Below are positions 1 through 7,409 of a stretch of DNA of 30,516 bases, in pieces. Made by a program: the position numbers and the translations under genes. Below the pieces are notes generated by a model, which was not told where the DNA came from, ran no database searches, and was given only the letters and a program-made list of their open reading frames with translations. Origin of the DNA: CBIFWW01 sp966186435 (GTDB lineage: Bacteria; Pseudomonadota; Gammaproteobacteria; Enterobacterales; Enterobacteriaceae); contig CBIFWW010000020.1 in the NCBI GenBank assembly GCA_966186435.1, forward strand, positions 1 to 30,516. Direction: 5' to 3'. How positions within the stretch are numbered: the first letter of the stretch is position 1; each line of letters starts with the position of its first letter.

Positions 1-35
1 GGGATTTCAATGCGTTCAGAACGCTCAGGATTCAT
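1..35 (-). CDS. lon: Lon ATP-dependent protease, N-terminal fragment (cut by window edge)
   Basis: Only the first 11 codons and part of the twelfth are in the window. Read on the minus strand from an ATG at 35 they give MNPERSERIEI, the exact start of E. coli Lon. A purine-rich Shine-Dalgarno run (AGAGAG) lies just upstream of the ATG. Lon is the soluble AAA+ serine protease that degrades misfolded and some regulatory proteins. The position directly downstream of clpX matches the usual clpP-clpX-lon order. The identification rests on few residues but on exact identity plus synteny and a matching promoter. Confidence 0.93.
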   Translation of the reverse strand, partial: MNPERSERIEI

Positions 36-95
36 AGAGCTCTCTCTTAGTTTAGGTTCCGCCTGGGAAAATTGGGCACACCAACAAGTAGACAG

Positions 96-124
96 TATAT
101 GGGGATGATTCCCGCACATTCAAC
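96..124 (-). promoter_or_regulatory. Heat-shock (sigma32) promoter of lon
   Basis: On the minus strand the region reads GTTGAAT, a 13-base spacer, then CCCCATATA. This fits the sigma32 consensus (CTTGAA, 13-17 bases, CCCCATnTA) and closely resembles the known E. coli lon heat-shock promoter. It lies about 60 bases before the lon start and after the clpX terminator, so lon can be induced independently of clpPX. Seen in the sequence; function inferred by homology. Confidence 0.8.
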
Positions 125-144
125 GGCAGGAATTAAGGAAAAAT

Positions 145-169
145 AAATGGGGGATAAAATCCCCCATTT
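145..169 (-). terminator. Rho-independent terminator after clpX
   Basis: A perfect 11-base inverted repeat (AAATGGGGGAT / ATCCCCCATTT) with a 3-base loop sits 31 bases after the clpX stop. Read on the minus strand it is followed by a T-rich tail. It separates clpX from the lon promoter. Confidence 0.8.
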
Positions 170-199
170 TTGTTTTAACGTATTGTGCCGTTTGGCTAT

Positions 200-1474
200 T
201 TATTCGCCAGATGCTTGCTGGGCATCACCCTTCCCGTAGATCAAAAGTGGCTTGCTTTGACCATCAATAACCGACTCATCAATCACCACTTTATCTACAT
301 CTTCCATGGACGGCAGGTGGTACATGGTATCCAGCAGCGCGCCTTCCACAATGGAACGCAGACCACGGGCGCCGGTTTTGCGGGACATAGCCTTACGTGC
401 GATAGCGTCCAGCGCCTCTTCACGGAACTCCAACTCAACGCCTTCCAGATTAAACAACGCCTGATACTGCTTGGTCAGGGCGTTTTTCGGCTCTTTCAGG
501 ATTTGGATCAGCGCTTCTTCACTCAGTTCATTTAAGGTCGCCACTACTGGCAGACGGCCAATAAACTCTGGGATCAGACCGAATTTGATTAAATCTTCTG
601 GCTCTACCTGAGTCAACAGCTGACCTTCCGTGGCTTTTTGAGACTTGCCTTTAACGGTGGCACCAAAACCAATGCCGGAGCCGGTTTCAACGCGGTTCGC
701 GATCACTTTATCCAAGCCAGCAAAAGCCCCGCCGCAGATAAACAGGATCTTGGAGGTATCAACCTGCAAGAATTCCTGTTGTGGGTGCTTACGCCCCCCC
801 TGTGGTGGAACCGCGGCCACGGTACCCTCGATCAGTTTCAACAGCGCCTGCTGCACACCTTCACCAGACACATCACGGGTGATGGACGGATTATCAGATT
901 TGCGGGAAATCTTGTCGATTTCATCGATGTACACAATGCCGCGCTGGGCTTTTTGTACGTCATAATCGCATTTTTGCAGCAGTTTCTGAATGATGTTTTC
1001 TACGTCTTCACCTACATAACCGGCTTCGGTCAGGGTGGTGGCATCAGCCATAGTAAAAGGCACATCCAGCAGGCGGGCTAAGGTCTCCGCCAGCAGGGTT
1101 TTACCGCTACCGGTAGGCCCAATCAGCAGGATGTTACTTTTACCCAGTTCAACGCCATTGGCGGAATCACCATTGCGCAGGCGTTTGTAGTGGTTATATA
1201 CGGCAACGGCCAGTACCTTCTTCGCCTGTTCCTGGCCGATAACATAGTCATCCAGGTGCTGGCGAATTTCATGTGGCGTTGGCAGCTCGCTGCGCTCGCG
1301 ATGAGGCGCAACTTCTTTAATCTCTTCGCGAATGATGTCGTTGCAAAGATCGACACATTCATCGCAGATATACACTGACGGCCCGGCAATCAGCTTACGC
1401 ACTTCATGCTGGCTTTTGCCGCAGAAAGAGCAGTACAGCAATTTGCCTGAACCGTCTTTGCGCTTATCTGTCAT
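200..1474 (-). CDS. clpX: ClpX, ATP-binding unfoldase subunit of ClpXP protease
   Basis: ClpX is the cytosolic hexameric AAA+ unfoldase that recognises tagged substrates (ssrA and others) and threads them into ClpP. The 424 residues match the usual length. The N-terminal zinc-binding domain has C15, C18, C37 and C40. Walker A GPTGSGKT is at 119-126, the GYVG pore loop at 152-155, Walker B VYIDEID at 181-187, the RKH substrate loop at 228-230, the ClpP-docking IGF tripeptide at 268-270 and the sensor-2 GARGLR near 368-373. All functional elements are present, so the protein should be active. An AAGAGG Shine-Dalgarno precedes the ATG. It lies 123 bases downstream of clpP on the same strand, the usual operon, and ends before its own terminator ahead of lon. 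Confidence 0.98.
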   Translation of the reverse strand: MTDKRKDGSGKLLYCSFCGKSQHEVRKLIAGPSVYICDECVDLCNDIIREEIKEVAPHRERSELPTPHEIRQHLDDYVIGQEQAKKVLAVAVYNHYKRLRNGDSANGVELGKSNILLIGPTGSGKTLLAETLARLLDVPFTMADATTLTEAGYVGEDVENIIQKLLQKCDYDVQKAQRGIVYIDEIDKISRKSDNPSITRDVSGEGVQQALLKLIEGTVAAVPPQGGRKHPQQEFLQVDTSKILFICGGAFAGLDKVIANRVETGSGIGFGATVKGKSQKATEGQLLTQVEPEDLIKFGLIPEFIGRLPVVATLNELSEEALIQILKEPKNALTKQYQALFNLEGVELEFREEALDAIARKAMSRKTGARGLRSIVEGALLDTMYHLPSMEDVDKVVIDESVIDGQSKPLLIYGKGDAQQASGE

Positions 1475-1554
1475 CAGTAAAACCTCTTGTTATTTCTTTA
1501 TGCCGCGTGAGCCGCACAAATGCCAATAAAGGCACAGCTAGTATCATTGCACAC

Positions 1555-1586
1555 AGGGCGCCCCTTTAATCTTAGTATAGCGCCCT
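1555..1586 (-). repeat. Inverted repeat in the clpP-clpX spacer
   Basis: A perfect 7-base inverted repeat (AGGGCGC / GCGCCCT) with an 18-base loop lies just after the clpP stop. It has no T-tract, so it is not a classical terminator; it could be a partial processing or attenuation structure between clpP and clpX. The stem is short and the loop long, so its role is uncertain. Confidence 0.35.
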
Positions 1587-1597
1587 ACCCGCAGGGA

Positions 1598-2221
1598 TTA
1601 GATCCGATGGGTTAATATTGAATCAACTAACCCATACTCTACTGACTCTGGCGCTGACAAGAAACGGTCACGTTCGGTATCTCTCTCGATTTGTTCAAGA
1701 GGTTGACCGGTATGCTGCGCCATCAGCTCATTCATGCGTGCTTTCACCTTCAGGATCTCTTTGGCATGGATTTCAATATCCGTTGCCTGGCCCTGGAAGC
1801 CGCCCAGCGGTTGGTGAATCATCACGCGGGAGTTAGGTAGGCAGAAACGCTTGCCCTTAGCCCCGGCTGTCAGCAGGAAAGCACCCATGGAGGCCGCCTG
1901 GCCCATACAAATGGTGCTAACATCCGGCTTGATGAATTGCATGGTGTCATAAATAGACATCCCGGCAGTGATCACCCCACCCGGTGAGTTGATGTACAGG
2001 TAGATGTCTTTTTCTGGGTTTTCCGCCTCGAGGAAGAGCATTTGTGCCACGATCAGATTGGCCATGTGGTCTTCAACCTGACCGGTCATAAAGATGACGC
2101 GCTCTTTAAGCAGACGGGAATAAATATCATAAGAGCGCTCGCCGCGCGAGGTCTGCTCTACCACCATGGGCACCAGGGCCATATGAGGTGCTAATTGTTC
2201 GTTTTTGCCACTGTATGACAT
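1598..2221 (-). CDS. clpP: ClpP, proteolytic subunit of ClpXP/ClpAP
   Basis: ClpP is the tetradecameric serine peptidase chamber that works with ClpX or ClpA. The start is set at 2221, giving MSYSGKNEQLAP and 207 residues, the E. coli length, with an AAGGAG Shine-Dalgarno 6-8 bases upstream; the reading frame stays open further upstream but that extension resembles nothing in the family. In this numbering the catalytic triad S111 (in MGQAASMGA), H136 (in MIHQP) and D185 (in DTERDRF) is intact. As in E. coli, about 14 N-terminal residues are expected to be removed by self-processing. First gene of clpP-clpX, driven by the sigma32-type promoter at 2357-2385. Confidence 0.98.
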   Translation of the reverse strand: MSYSGKNEQLAPHMALVPMVVEQTSRGERSYDIYSRLLKERVIFMTGQVEDHMANLIVAQMLFLEAENPEKDIYLYINSPGGVITAGMSIYDTMQFIKPDVSTICMGQAASMGAFLLTAGAKGKRFCLPNSRVMIHQPLGGFQGQATDIEIHAKEILKVKARMNELMAQHTGQPLEQIERDTERDRFLSAPESVEYGLVDSILTHRI

Positions 2222-2356
2222 ATCCGTCTCCTTTATTTCGTTGTTCTGACCAGCCAGCTCTGATGTTACGTAAGACCACTGTGGAACACTTTGTATTCCC
2301 GGGCCTGCCACAGGACGGATTATCAGTCAGGGTCACAGCTATTATGCCACCCTCTG

Positions 2357-2385
2357 TTATGGGGCCATGCATACTTTGTTTCAAG
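2357..2385 (-). promoter_or_regulatory. Heat-shock (sigma32) promoter of clpP-clpX
   Basis: On the minus strand the sequence reads CTTGAAA, a 14-base spacer, then CCCCATAA, a near-consensus sigma32 promoter. It predicts a leader of about 130 nt before clpP. The E. coli clpP operon is a known sigma32 target. Seen as sequence match; activity inferred. Confidence 0.8.
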
Positions 2386-2453
2386 CATAACAACCTTTTC
2401 TTGTTACGCTAACTCAGAAAAACCTATTTTTCCTTAATTACTCTCGCCTTAGC

Positions 2454-2482
2454 AAAAAAAAACCCGCCACAGGTGTGGCGGG
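2454..2482 (-). terminator. Rho-independent terminator of tig
   Basis: Minus strand: a perfect stem CCCGCCACA / TGTGGCGGG with a 2-base centre (CC) followed by nine consecutive T residues, 31 bases past the tig stop. Classic strong intrinsic terminator separating tig from clpP. Confidence 0.92.
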
Positions 2483-2513
2483 CTTACTGGAGAGGAGTTA
2501 AACCTTCAGGGCA

Positions 2514-3812
2514 TTAAGCCTGTTGGTTCATCAGCTCGCTGAAAGTGGTTGCTTTATCGGCAACTTTCGCTTTTTCCAGAATAGCTTCAACAGCCTGCTC
2601 TTCCAGGGCAACATTACGCATGTTGTCCATCAGCTCTTTGTTTTTGCTGTAGAATTCAACAACTTCTTTCGGATCTTCGTAGGCGGATGCCATTTCTTCG
2701 ATCAGAGTCTGAACGCGAGCTTCGTCCGCTTTCAGTTCGTGAGTGCGAATCACTTCACCCAGCAGCAGACCAACCACTACGCGGCGCTTAGCCTGTTCTT
2801 CGAACAGTTCACGCGGCAGTTCCATCGCTTGTTGCTGATTGCCACCGAAGCGCTGAGCAGCTTGACGACGCAGAACGTCGATTTCGCCGTCGATCAGTGC
2901 AGCAGGAACGTCGATGTCGTTAGCCTTAACCAGACCGTCGATTGCCTGAGACTTAATACGGTTACGCACGGCACCTTTCAGTTCGCGATCCATGTTTTTA
3001 CGTACTTCGGTACGCAGGCCAGCAACGGAACCATCTTCAACGCCGAAACGTTTGATGAATTCTGGAGTGAATTCTGGCAGCTCACGCTCTTCAACTTTCT
3101 TCAGGGTAATGGCGAATTTAGCCGCTTTACCTTTCAGATTTTCTGCATGGTACTCTTCAGGGAAGTTCACATCGATGGTGAATTCTTCGCCAGCTTTGTG
3201 GCCTTTCACACCGTCTTCAAAGCCCGGGATCATACGACCCTGGCCCATTGCCAGTACGAAATCAGTGGCTTTGCCACCTTCGAACTCTTCACCGTCTACG
3301 GAACCAACGAAGTCGATGGTAACGCGGTCTTCTGCGTCAACTGCACCGTCTTTGTCTTTCCAGTCAGCCTGCTGCTTACGCAGGGTGTCCAGCATGGTAT
3401 CTACGTCAGCATCGGTGACTTCAACAACTGGCTTTTCAACTTCGATAGTGTCCAGACCCTTCAGCTCTACTTCCGGGTAAACTTCGAATTCTACGGCGTA
3501 TGTAAAATCTTCGCCCAGTTTGTATTCGCCCGGAACGTAGTTCGGTGCGCCAGCTGGGTTAATTTTTTTCAGAACGATAGCTTCAACGAAGTTGCGGCTC
3601 ATCAGGTCGCCCAAAACGTCCTGGCGAACAGACGCGCCATAACGCTGAGCAACTACGTTCATCGGTACTTTACCTTTGCGGAAGCCGTCAATGCGGACTT
3701 TCTTCGCTACGTTGACCAGCTCGCTTTTTACAGCGGTTTCGATGCTGTCAGCAGCGATAGTGATTGTTACACGGCGCCCAAGGCCCTGAGTGGTTTCAAC
3801 TGAAACTTGCAT
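2514..3812 (-). CDS. tig: Trigger factor, ribosome-associated chaperone / peptidyl-prolyl isomerase
   Basis: Trigger factor binds ribosomal protein uL23 at the tunnel exit, shields nascent chains and catalyses prolyl isomerisation. Length is 432 residues, identical to E. coli. The N-terminal ribosome-binding signature GFRKGKVP is at 43-50. The FKBP-type PPIase domain lies at roughly 150-245 (for example VTIDFVGSVDGEEFEGG and MIPGFEDGVKGH) and the rest forms the C-terminal arm region. It is monocistronic here: own sigma70-like promoter at 3954-3982 and strong terminator at 2454-2482. A long open frame on the opposite strand (2523-3803) is judged a by-product of codon composition. Confidence 0.98.
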   Translation of the reverse strand: MQVSVETTQGLGRRVTITIAADSIETAVKSELVNVAKKVRIDGFRKGKVPMNVVAQRYGASVRQDVLGDLMSRNFVEAIVLKKINPAGAPNYVPGEYKLGEDFTYAVEFEVYPEVELKGLDTIEVEKPVVEVTDADVDTMLDTLRKQQADWKDKDGAVDAEDRVTIDFVGSVDGEEFEGGKATDFVLAMGQGRMIPGFEDGVKGHKAGEEFTIDVNFPEEYHAENLKGKAAKFAITLKKVEERELPEFTPEFIKRFGVEDGSVAGLRTEVRKNMDRELKGAVRNRIKSQAIDGLVKANDIDVPAALIDGEIDVLRRQAAQRFGGNQQQAMELPRELFEEQAKRRVVVGLLLGEVIRTHELKADEARVQTLIEEMASAYEDPKEVVEFYSKNKELMDNMRNVALEEQAVEAILEKAKVADKATTFSELMNQQA

Positions 3813-3953
3813 CTTGTTACCTCAAAAAATCACAGTGCTCGGTCAACTCTGGAAGCCCTAGATTGCTTCACAAAACCGGGATGCTCTCTGTAGCAGATTC
3901 ACATTCCCTGTCATCAGAATCATCCCGAAGACGTTCTAAAATTAAGACGCAGC

Positions 3954-3982
3954 ATTATAGCGGCATCATATAGGTGAGTCGA
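3954..3982 (-). promoter_or_regulatory. Putative sigma70 promoter of tig
   Basis: Minus strand: TCGACT (4 of 6 to the -35 consensus), a 17-base spacer and a perfect TATAAT. It would start a transcript about 135 bases before the tig ATG. Confidence 0.6.
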
Positions 3983-4066
3983 GAACCGCTACCCTGCAAG
4001 ATGACGGCATTTTTCACAATTCCCGGCTATTTTTGCCCGAATTCACATAATTTCTTCGAGCGGGAC

Positions 4067-4092
4067 AAAAAAAACGGCCCGCAGGCCGTTTT
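4067..4092 (-). terminator. Rho-independent terminator of bolA
   Basis: Perfect 9-base stem AAAACGGCC / GGCCGTTTT with a 4-base loop. Read on the minus strand it ends in a run of eight T residues; the plus strand also gives a T-run. It lies about 60 bases after the bolA stop. Confidence 0.85.
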
Positions 4093-4151
4093 TATAAAAC
4101 TTTTCCGCACCGCAACATACTGGAAAAGTCTGGCAAGATGCAACTTTACTC

Positions 4152-4469
4152 TTAGGCGATAGTGCCCGCACCTCTGCAAGGTGGGGAGTTAAAAATCGTA
4201 TGCTGTAACGCGCCCCACTCTTTCAGCGTGTAAGTATGTAGCGCCAGTGCATGAACGGAACCAGATAGCTCCTCTGTCAGGGTGCCATAAATCATCCGGT
4301 GACGATTAAGGAAACGCTCACCGCTAAAACGATCGCTGACCAACACAACTTTGAAATGGCTTTCAGACCCCGCAGGGACATTGTGACGATAGCTTTCATC
4401 AACGACTTCCAGAAATTCCGGTTCAAACGCCGCTTGTAACTTAGCTTCTATATGCTCGCGTACCATCAT
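4152..4469 (-). CDS. bolA: BolA, stress-responsive morphogene / Fe-S partner protein
   Basis: BolA affects cell shape and envelope genes on entry to stationary phase and forms [2Fe-2S] complexes with monothiol glutaredoxin (family knowledge). From the ATG at 4469 the product is 105 residues (MMVREHIEAKL...), the E. coli length; a GAGGAG Shine-Dalgarno lies 6 bases upstream, and the frame open to 4514 adds 15 residues without homology. The conserved core VVDESYRHNVPAGSESHFKV and RFLNRHRMIY is intact. It is transcribed alone, divergent from yajG. I could not confidently locate the sigmaS 'gearbox' promoter known upstream of E. coli bolA in the 300-base intergenic region. Confidence 0.96.
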   Translation of the reverse strand: MMVREHIEAKLQAAFEPEFLEVVDESYRHNVPAGSESHFKVVLVSDRFSGERFLNRHRMIYGTLTEELSGSVHALALHTYTLKEWGALQHTIFNSPPCRGAGTIA

Positions 4470-4711
4470 AATGCTCTCCTCATACTTCATAGAGATGCTA
4501 CCCATCTCTTTCAATATTAGCTGCTTTTGCCGCTTGCATTATCATACGAAAGTAAATTTTTCACGGCCCATAGGTTGTGGTTTCATCGTCATATTGTTAC
4601 GTGCCATGCTTGGCACCGCAGGGTAAAGTTTGCGATAAAGCACTGCACTTTAAATAAAATTCGTCCAAACAACTATTTCACCACCAGACAGCTTCCCCTC
4701 GCCGTTTCCGA

Positions 4712-4720
4712 TGATATGAT
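4712..4720 (+). promoter_or_regulatory. Possible extended -10 promoter of yajG
   Basis: TGA followed directly by TATGAT fits an extended -10 element (TGnTATAAT, 5 of 6 in the hexamer) about 50 bases before the yajG ATG. No good -35 hexamer is seen. Weak call. Confidence 0.35.
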
Positions 4721-4768
4721 GGCAAGAATTTTTTCGGGATTGCCCACTAAGCACTTGAGATAAATAAC

Positions 4769-5347
4769 ATGTTAAAAAAAATCATCCTCCCTTTCATCGC
4801 GCTCTTTATGCTGGCCGGCTGCGCTACGCCTCCGACCACAATTGATGTGTCGCCAAAAATCACTCTGCCTTCTCAGGATCCAAGCCTAATGGGCGTGACC
4901 ATCAGCATTAACGGCGCTGACCAGCGTGCCGATCAGGCGCTGGCGAAGTTAAACCGTGATAACCAGCTGGTGACCCTCACCCCATCCCGCGATCTGCGCT
5001 TCCTGCTGCAAGAAGTGCTAGAAAAACAAATGACCGCTCGCGGTTATATGATTGGGCCGAACGGTACTGTCGATCTGCAAATCATCGTAAGCCAGCTGTT
5101 TGCCGATGTTAGCCAAGGCAACTTGCGCTATAGCATCTCCACTAAAGCGGATATTTCTATCATCGCCACCGCTAAAAACGGTAATAAGATGACCAAGAAC
5201 TATCGCTCTAACTACAACGTTGAAGGTGCATTGCAGGCCTCTAACAAAAATATCGCTGAAGCCGTAAACAATGTATTGACGGACACTATCAGCGATATGG
5301 CTCAGGACACCAGCGTTCACGAGTTCATTAAACAGAACGCCCGATAA
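4769..5347 (+). CDS. yajG: YajG family outer-membrane-type lipoprotein
   Basis: A 192-residue lipoprotein, the same length as E. coli YajG. The N-terminus MLKKIILPFIALFMLAGC is a lipoprotein signal with lipobox LAGC and acylated C18; residues after the cysteine are ATPP, with no aspartate at +2, so outer-membrane sorting is expected. The rest is a periplasmic domain of the YajG/DUF family of unknown biochemical function. It precedes ampG by 45 bases on the same strand and is probably co-transcribed with it, as in E. coli, although a hairpin lies between them. Identification is by alignment recalled from the family; function remains unknown. Confidence 0.93.
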   Translation: MLKKIILPFIALFMLAGCATPPTTIDVSPKITLPSQDPSLMGVTISINGADQRADQALAKLNRDNQLVTLTPSRDLRFLLQEVLEKQMTARGYMIGPNGTVDLQIIVSQLFADVSQGNLRYSISTKADISIIATAKNGNKMTKNYRSNYNVEGALQASNKNIAEAVNNVLTDTISDMAQDTSVHEFIKQNAR

Positions 5348-5355
5348 TTATGATT

Positions 5356-5378
5356 ATGGCCCGCACCCCGCGGGCCAT
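5356..5378 (+). repeat. Hairpin between yajG and ampG
   Basis: Perfect 9-base GC-rich inverted repeat (ATGGCCCGC / GCGGGCCAT) with a 5-base loop, ending 14 bases before the ampG ATG. It lacks a T-tract. It may stabilise the yajG message or lower ampG expression; it also sits where an ampG ribosome-binding site would be, and no good Shine-Dalgarno is visible there. Confidence 0.55.
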
Positions 5379-5392
5379 TCATTGAGTGCCAC

Positions 5393-6874
5393 ATGTTTCA
5401 CTATTTTCGAATTTTCCAACAACCGAAATCAGCCATCTTACTGATTCTTGGTTTCGCCTCTGGTCTTCCTCTGGCTTTAACATCCGGTACACTTCAGGCC
5501 TGGATGACGGTGGATGGCATTGATTTAAAAACGATTGGTTTCTTCTCACTCGTTGGCCAAGCCTACGTTTTTAAGTTTTTGTGGTCACCCTTTATGGACC
5601 GCTACACCCCGCCTTTGTTTGGTCGCCGCCGGGGTTGGTTGCTCATCACTCAAATATTACTTTTACTTGCGATTGTGGGGATGGGTTTCTTGCAACCCAG
5701 CACCGGCCTGCGCTGGATGGCGGCCTTGGCCGTAGTTATCGCATTTTGTTCTGCCTCTCAAGATATTGTGTTTGATGCCTGGAAAACCGATGTATTGCCT
5801 GCTTCCGAACGTGGCAGCGGCGCAGCCATCAGTGTGCTGGGTTACCGCCTGGCCATGTTGGTATCCGGTGGATTGGCCCTGTGGCTGGCAGATCGCTTCC
5901 TCGGCTGGCAGGCCACCTACTGGTTGATGGCGGCGCTACTTATCCCTTGCATTATTGCCACCCTGCTGGCCCCGGAGCCAAATGACGCCATTCCGGTACC
6001 CCGCTCTCTGGAGCAGGCGGTGGTTGCCCCGCTGAAGGATTTTTTCTGCCGTAACAATGCCTGGCTGATTTTGCTGCTGATCGTGCTGTACAAACTCGGT
6101 GATGCCTTTGCCATGAGCCTGACTACCACGTTTTTAATCCGCGGTTTAGGCTTTGATGCCGGACAGGTGGGAATGGTGAATAAAAGCCTCGGCCTGTTTG
6201 CCACTATTATTGGCGCACTGCTAGGTGGGGTATTGATGCAGAAGCTTACCCTATACCGGGCGCTGATGATCTTTGGCATCCTTCAAGGCGTATCTAATGC
6301 CGGTTATTGGATGCTGTCAGTGACCGATAAGAATATGTGCACCATGGCCGGGGCGGTGTTTTTTGAAAACCTGTGCGGCGGGATGGGGACGGCGGCTTTC
6401 GTGGCCCTGTTGATGACACTGTGTAACAAATCCTTCTCCGCCACCCAGTTTGCCTTGCTGAGTGCCCTCTCCGCTGTCGGGCGGGTTTATGTCGGCCCGC
6501 TGGCAGGCTGGTTTGTTGAAACCCACGGCTGGCCAACCTTCTATTTGTTCTCGGTATTCGCAGCTATTCCAGGCCTGTTGGTACTAATGCTGTGCCGTCA
6601 GGCACTGGAGTATACCCAGCAAACCGGGCTATTCCTGCCACGCACTCGATATGGAAAGGCTTATCGTCTGGCGCTGCGTATCGTGCTGGTGGGGGCCATT
6701 TGCCTGGTACTGGGGCTGGTGCTATTGATTGCCGGAGCGCTGTCATTACCTACAGCCGGGTTAACGGTAGTGGCTCTGGAGGCCGGGGTGTGGTTGGCGC
6801 TCGCCGGGCTGGTCATTGGGGCTACTCTGGATATCTTCGCCCAGCGGGCAGATATTATCCCCCAAAAATCTTAA
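5393..6874 (+). CDS. ampG: AmpG, anhydromuropeptide permease (MFS)
   Basis: Inner-membrane major-facilitator permease that imports GlcNAc-1,6-anhydro-MurNAc peptides for cell-wall recycling and, where ampC/ampR are present, supplies the beta-lactamase induction signal. The 493 residues compare with 491 in E. coli, and long stretches are nearly identical (for example FASGLPLALTSGTLQAWMTV near 20-40 and SASQDIVFDAWKTDVLPA near 120-137). Multiple hydrophobic segments run through the protein, with a divergent C-terminal region of two further helices (about 425-485) as in E. coli. Nothing is truncated. Translation initiation region is weak, with only GAG upstream of ATG; coupling to yajG is possible. 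No ampC or ampR lies in this window. Confidence 0.97.
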   Translation: MFHYFRIFQQPKSAILLILGFASGLPLALTSGTLQAWMTVDGIDLKTIGFFSLVGQAYVFKFLWSPFMDRYTPPLFGRRRGWLLITQILLLLAIVGMGFLQPSTGLRWMAALAVVIAFCSASQDIVFDAWKTDVLPASERGSGAAISVLGYRLAMLVSGGLALWLADRFLGWQATYWLMAALLIPCIIATLLAPEPNDAIPVPRSLEQAVVAPLKDFFCRNNAWLILLLIVLYKLGDAFAMSLTTTFLIRGLGFDAGQVGMVNKSLGLFATIIGALLGGVLMQKLTLYRALMIFGILQGVSNAGYWMLSVTDKNMCTMAGAVFFENLCGGMGTAAFVALLMTLCNKSFSATQFALLSALSAVGRVYVGPLAGWFVETHGWPTFYLFSVFAAIPGLLVLMLCRQALEYTQQTGLFLPRTRYGKAYRLALRIVLVGAICLVLGLVLLIAGALSLPTAGLTVVALEAGVWLALAGLVIGATLDIFAQRADIIPQKS

Positions 6875-7142
6875 GTGTTATTTTTCAAAGTGGCGCTTGC
6901 CTCTCCGTTTAACTCTCGATTATTCCCCCCAAATATTTAATTACTCACCAGAATTGTTGATTATTTTTATTGTTGGAATTATTCCGCGTCTTGGTGAAAC
7001 TCATCGCCACCGGGTTAATTTATTCATTGCAGAAACGCATCAGCAAAATATTATTTTTTGCATATTGTGCTAAAGGCGCTCAATCCCCGTGGCCTTTCCG
7101 TCTATTTCCTCGCCTCACATTGTTTCCTATTATCGACGTTGT

Positions 7143-7158
7143 TGTTAATAATTTGTTA
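7143..7158 (+). promoter_or_regulatory. ArcA-like binding site upstream of cyo
   Basis: TGTTA, six bases, TGTTA: the 11-base-phased direct repeat that defines ArcA-P sites. The E. coli cyo operon is strongly repressed by ArcA under low oxygen, so the site is plausible. It lies about 190 bases before the promoter at 7330, so it may instead serve an upstream start or an extended repressor complex. Confidence 0.5.
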
Positions 7159-7329
7159 TTAACTACGAATTGGTTATACCAATTGACACCACTGACAGTT
7201 CTTTACATATGATTTAGTTATAACCCCCGCACATGTCGCTGTACTGCTTAAACTTTTACATTTCGTTGCATATCTTGTGACCTGGCCAGCGGATATAGGT
7301 AACACCATACTGACAATACGCCAACTCTG

Positions 7330-7358
7330 TTTACAGCAATGTAACCATCCCGTAAAAT
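7330..7358 (+). promoter_or_regulatory. Sigma70 promoter of cyoABCDE
   Basis: TTTACA (5 of 6), 17-base spacer, TAAAAT (5 of 6). It predicts a leader of about 45 nt to the cyoA start, with a TGAGGT Shine-Dalgarno six bases before the ATG. Confidence 0.65.
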
Positions 7359-7409
7359 GCCTGCACACTTTAAACGACAATAGAGCCCCCCTGTAATTGA
7401 GGTCGTTAA

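Larger units (their letters stand above)
3813..4151. other. Intergenic region tig-bolA
   Basis: About 340 bases with no credible gene. It holds the tig promoter (3954-3982), a leader of roughly 135 bases for tig, and the bolA terminator (4067-4092). The 58 bases between the terminator and the bolA stop show nothing recognisable. Confidence 0.7.
6875..7409. other. Intergenic region ampG-cyoA
   Basis: 535 AT-rich bases with no convincing gene; the short open frames here have no ribosome-binding sites or recognisable products. No intrinsic terminator for ampG is evident. The 3' part carries control elements for cyo: an ArcA-like direct repeat (7143-7158), a possible upstream promoter (TTGACA at about 7184), and a better sigma70 promoter at 7330-7358. 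The last 30 bases before the cyoA ATG are almost identical to E. coli. Confidence 0.7.

Noticed and set aside
2222..2311. Upstream extension of ClpP by 30 residues
   Set aside because: The MSYSG start has a good Shine-Dalgarno and gives exactly the family length; the extension is leader sequence.
2523..3803. Open frame of 426 codons antisense to tig
   Set aside because: It covers almost exactly the complement of tig, its product is a Phe/Asn-rich sequence with no family resemblance, and tig is an unmistakable essential-type chaperone gene. Long antisense frames arise from RNY-type codon bias.
6970..7212. Possible small gene in the ampG-cyoA gap
   Set aside because: No Shine-Dalgarno, AT-rich composition unlike neighbours, overlaps the ArcA-like site, and no recognisable product.
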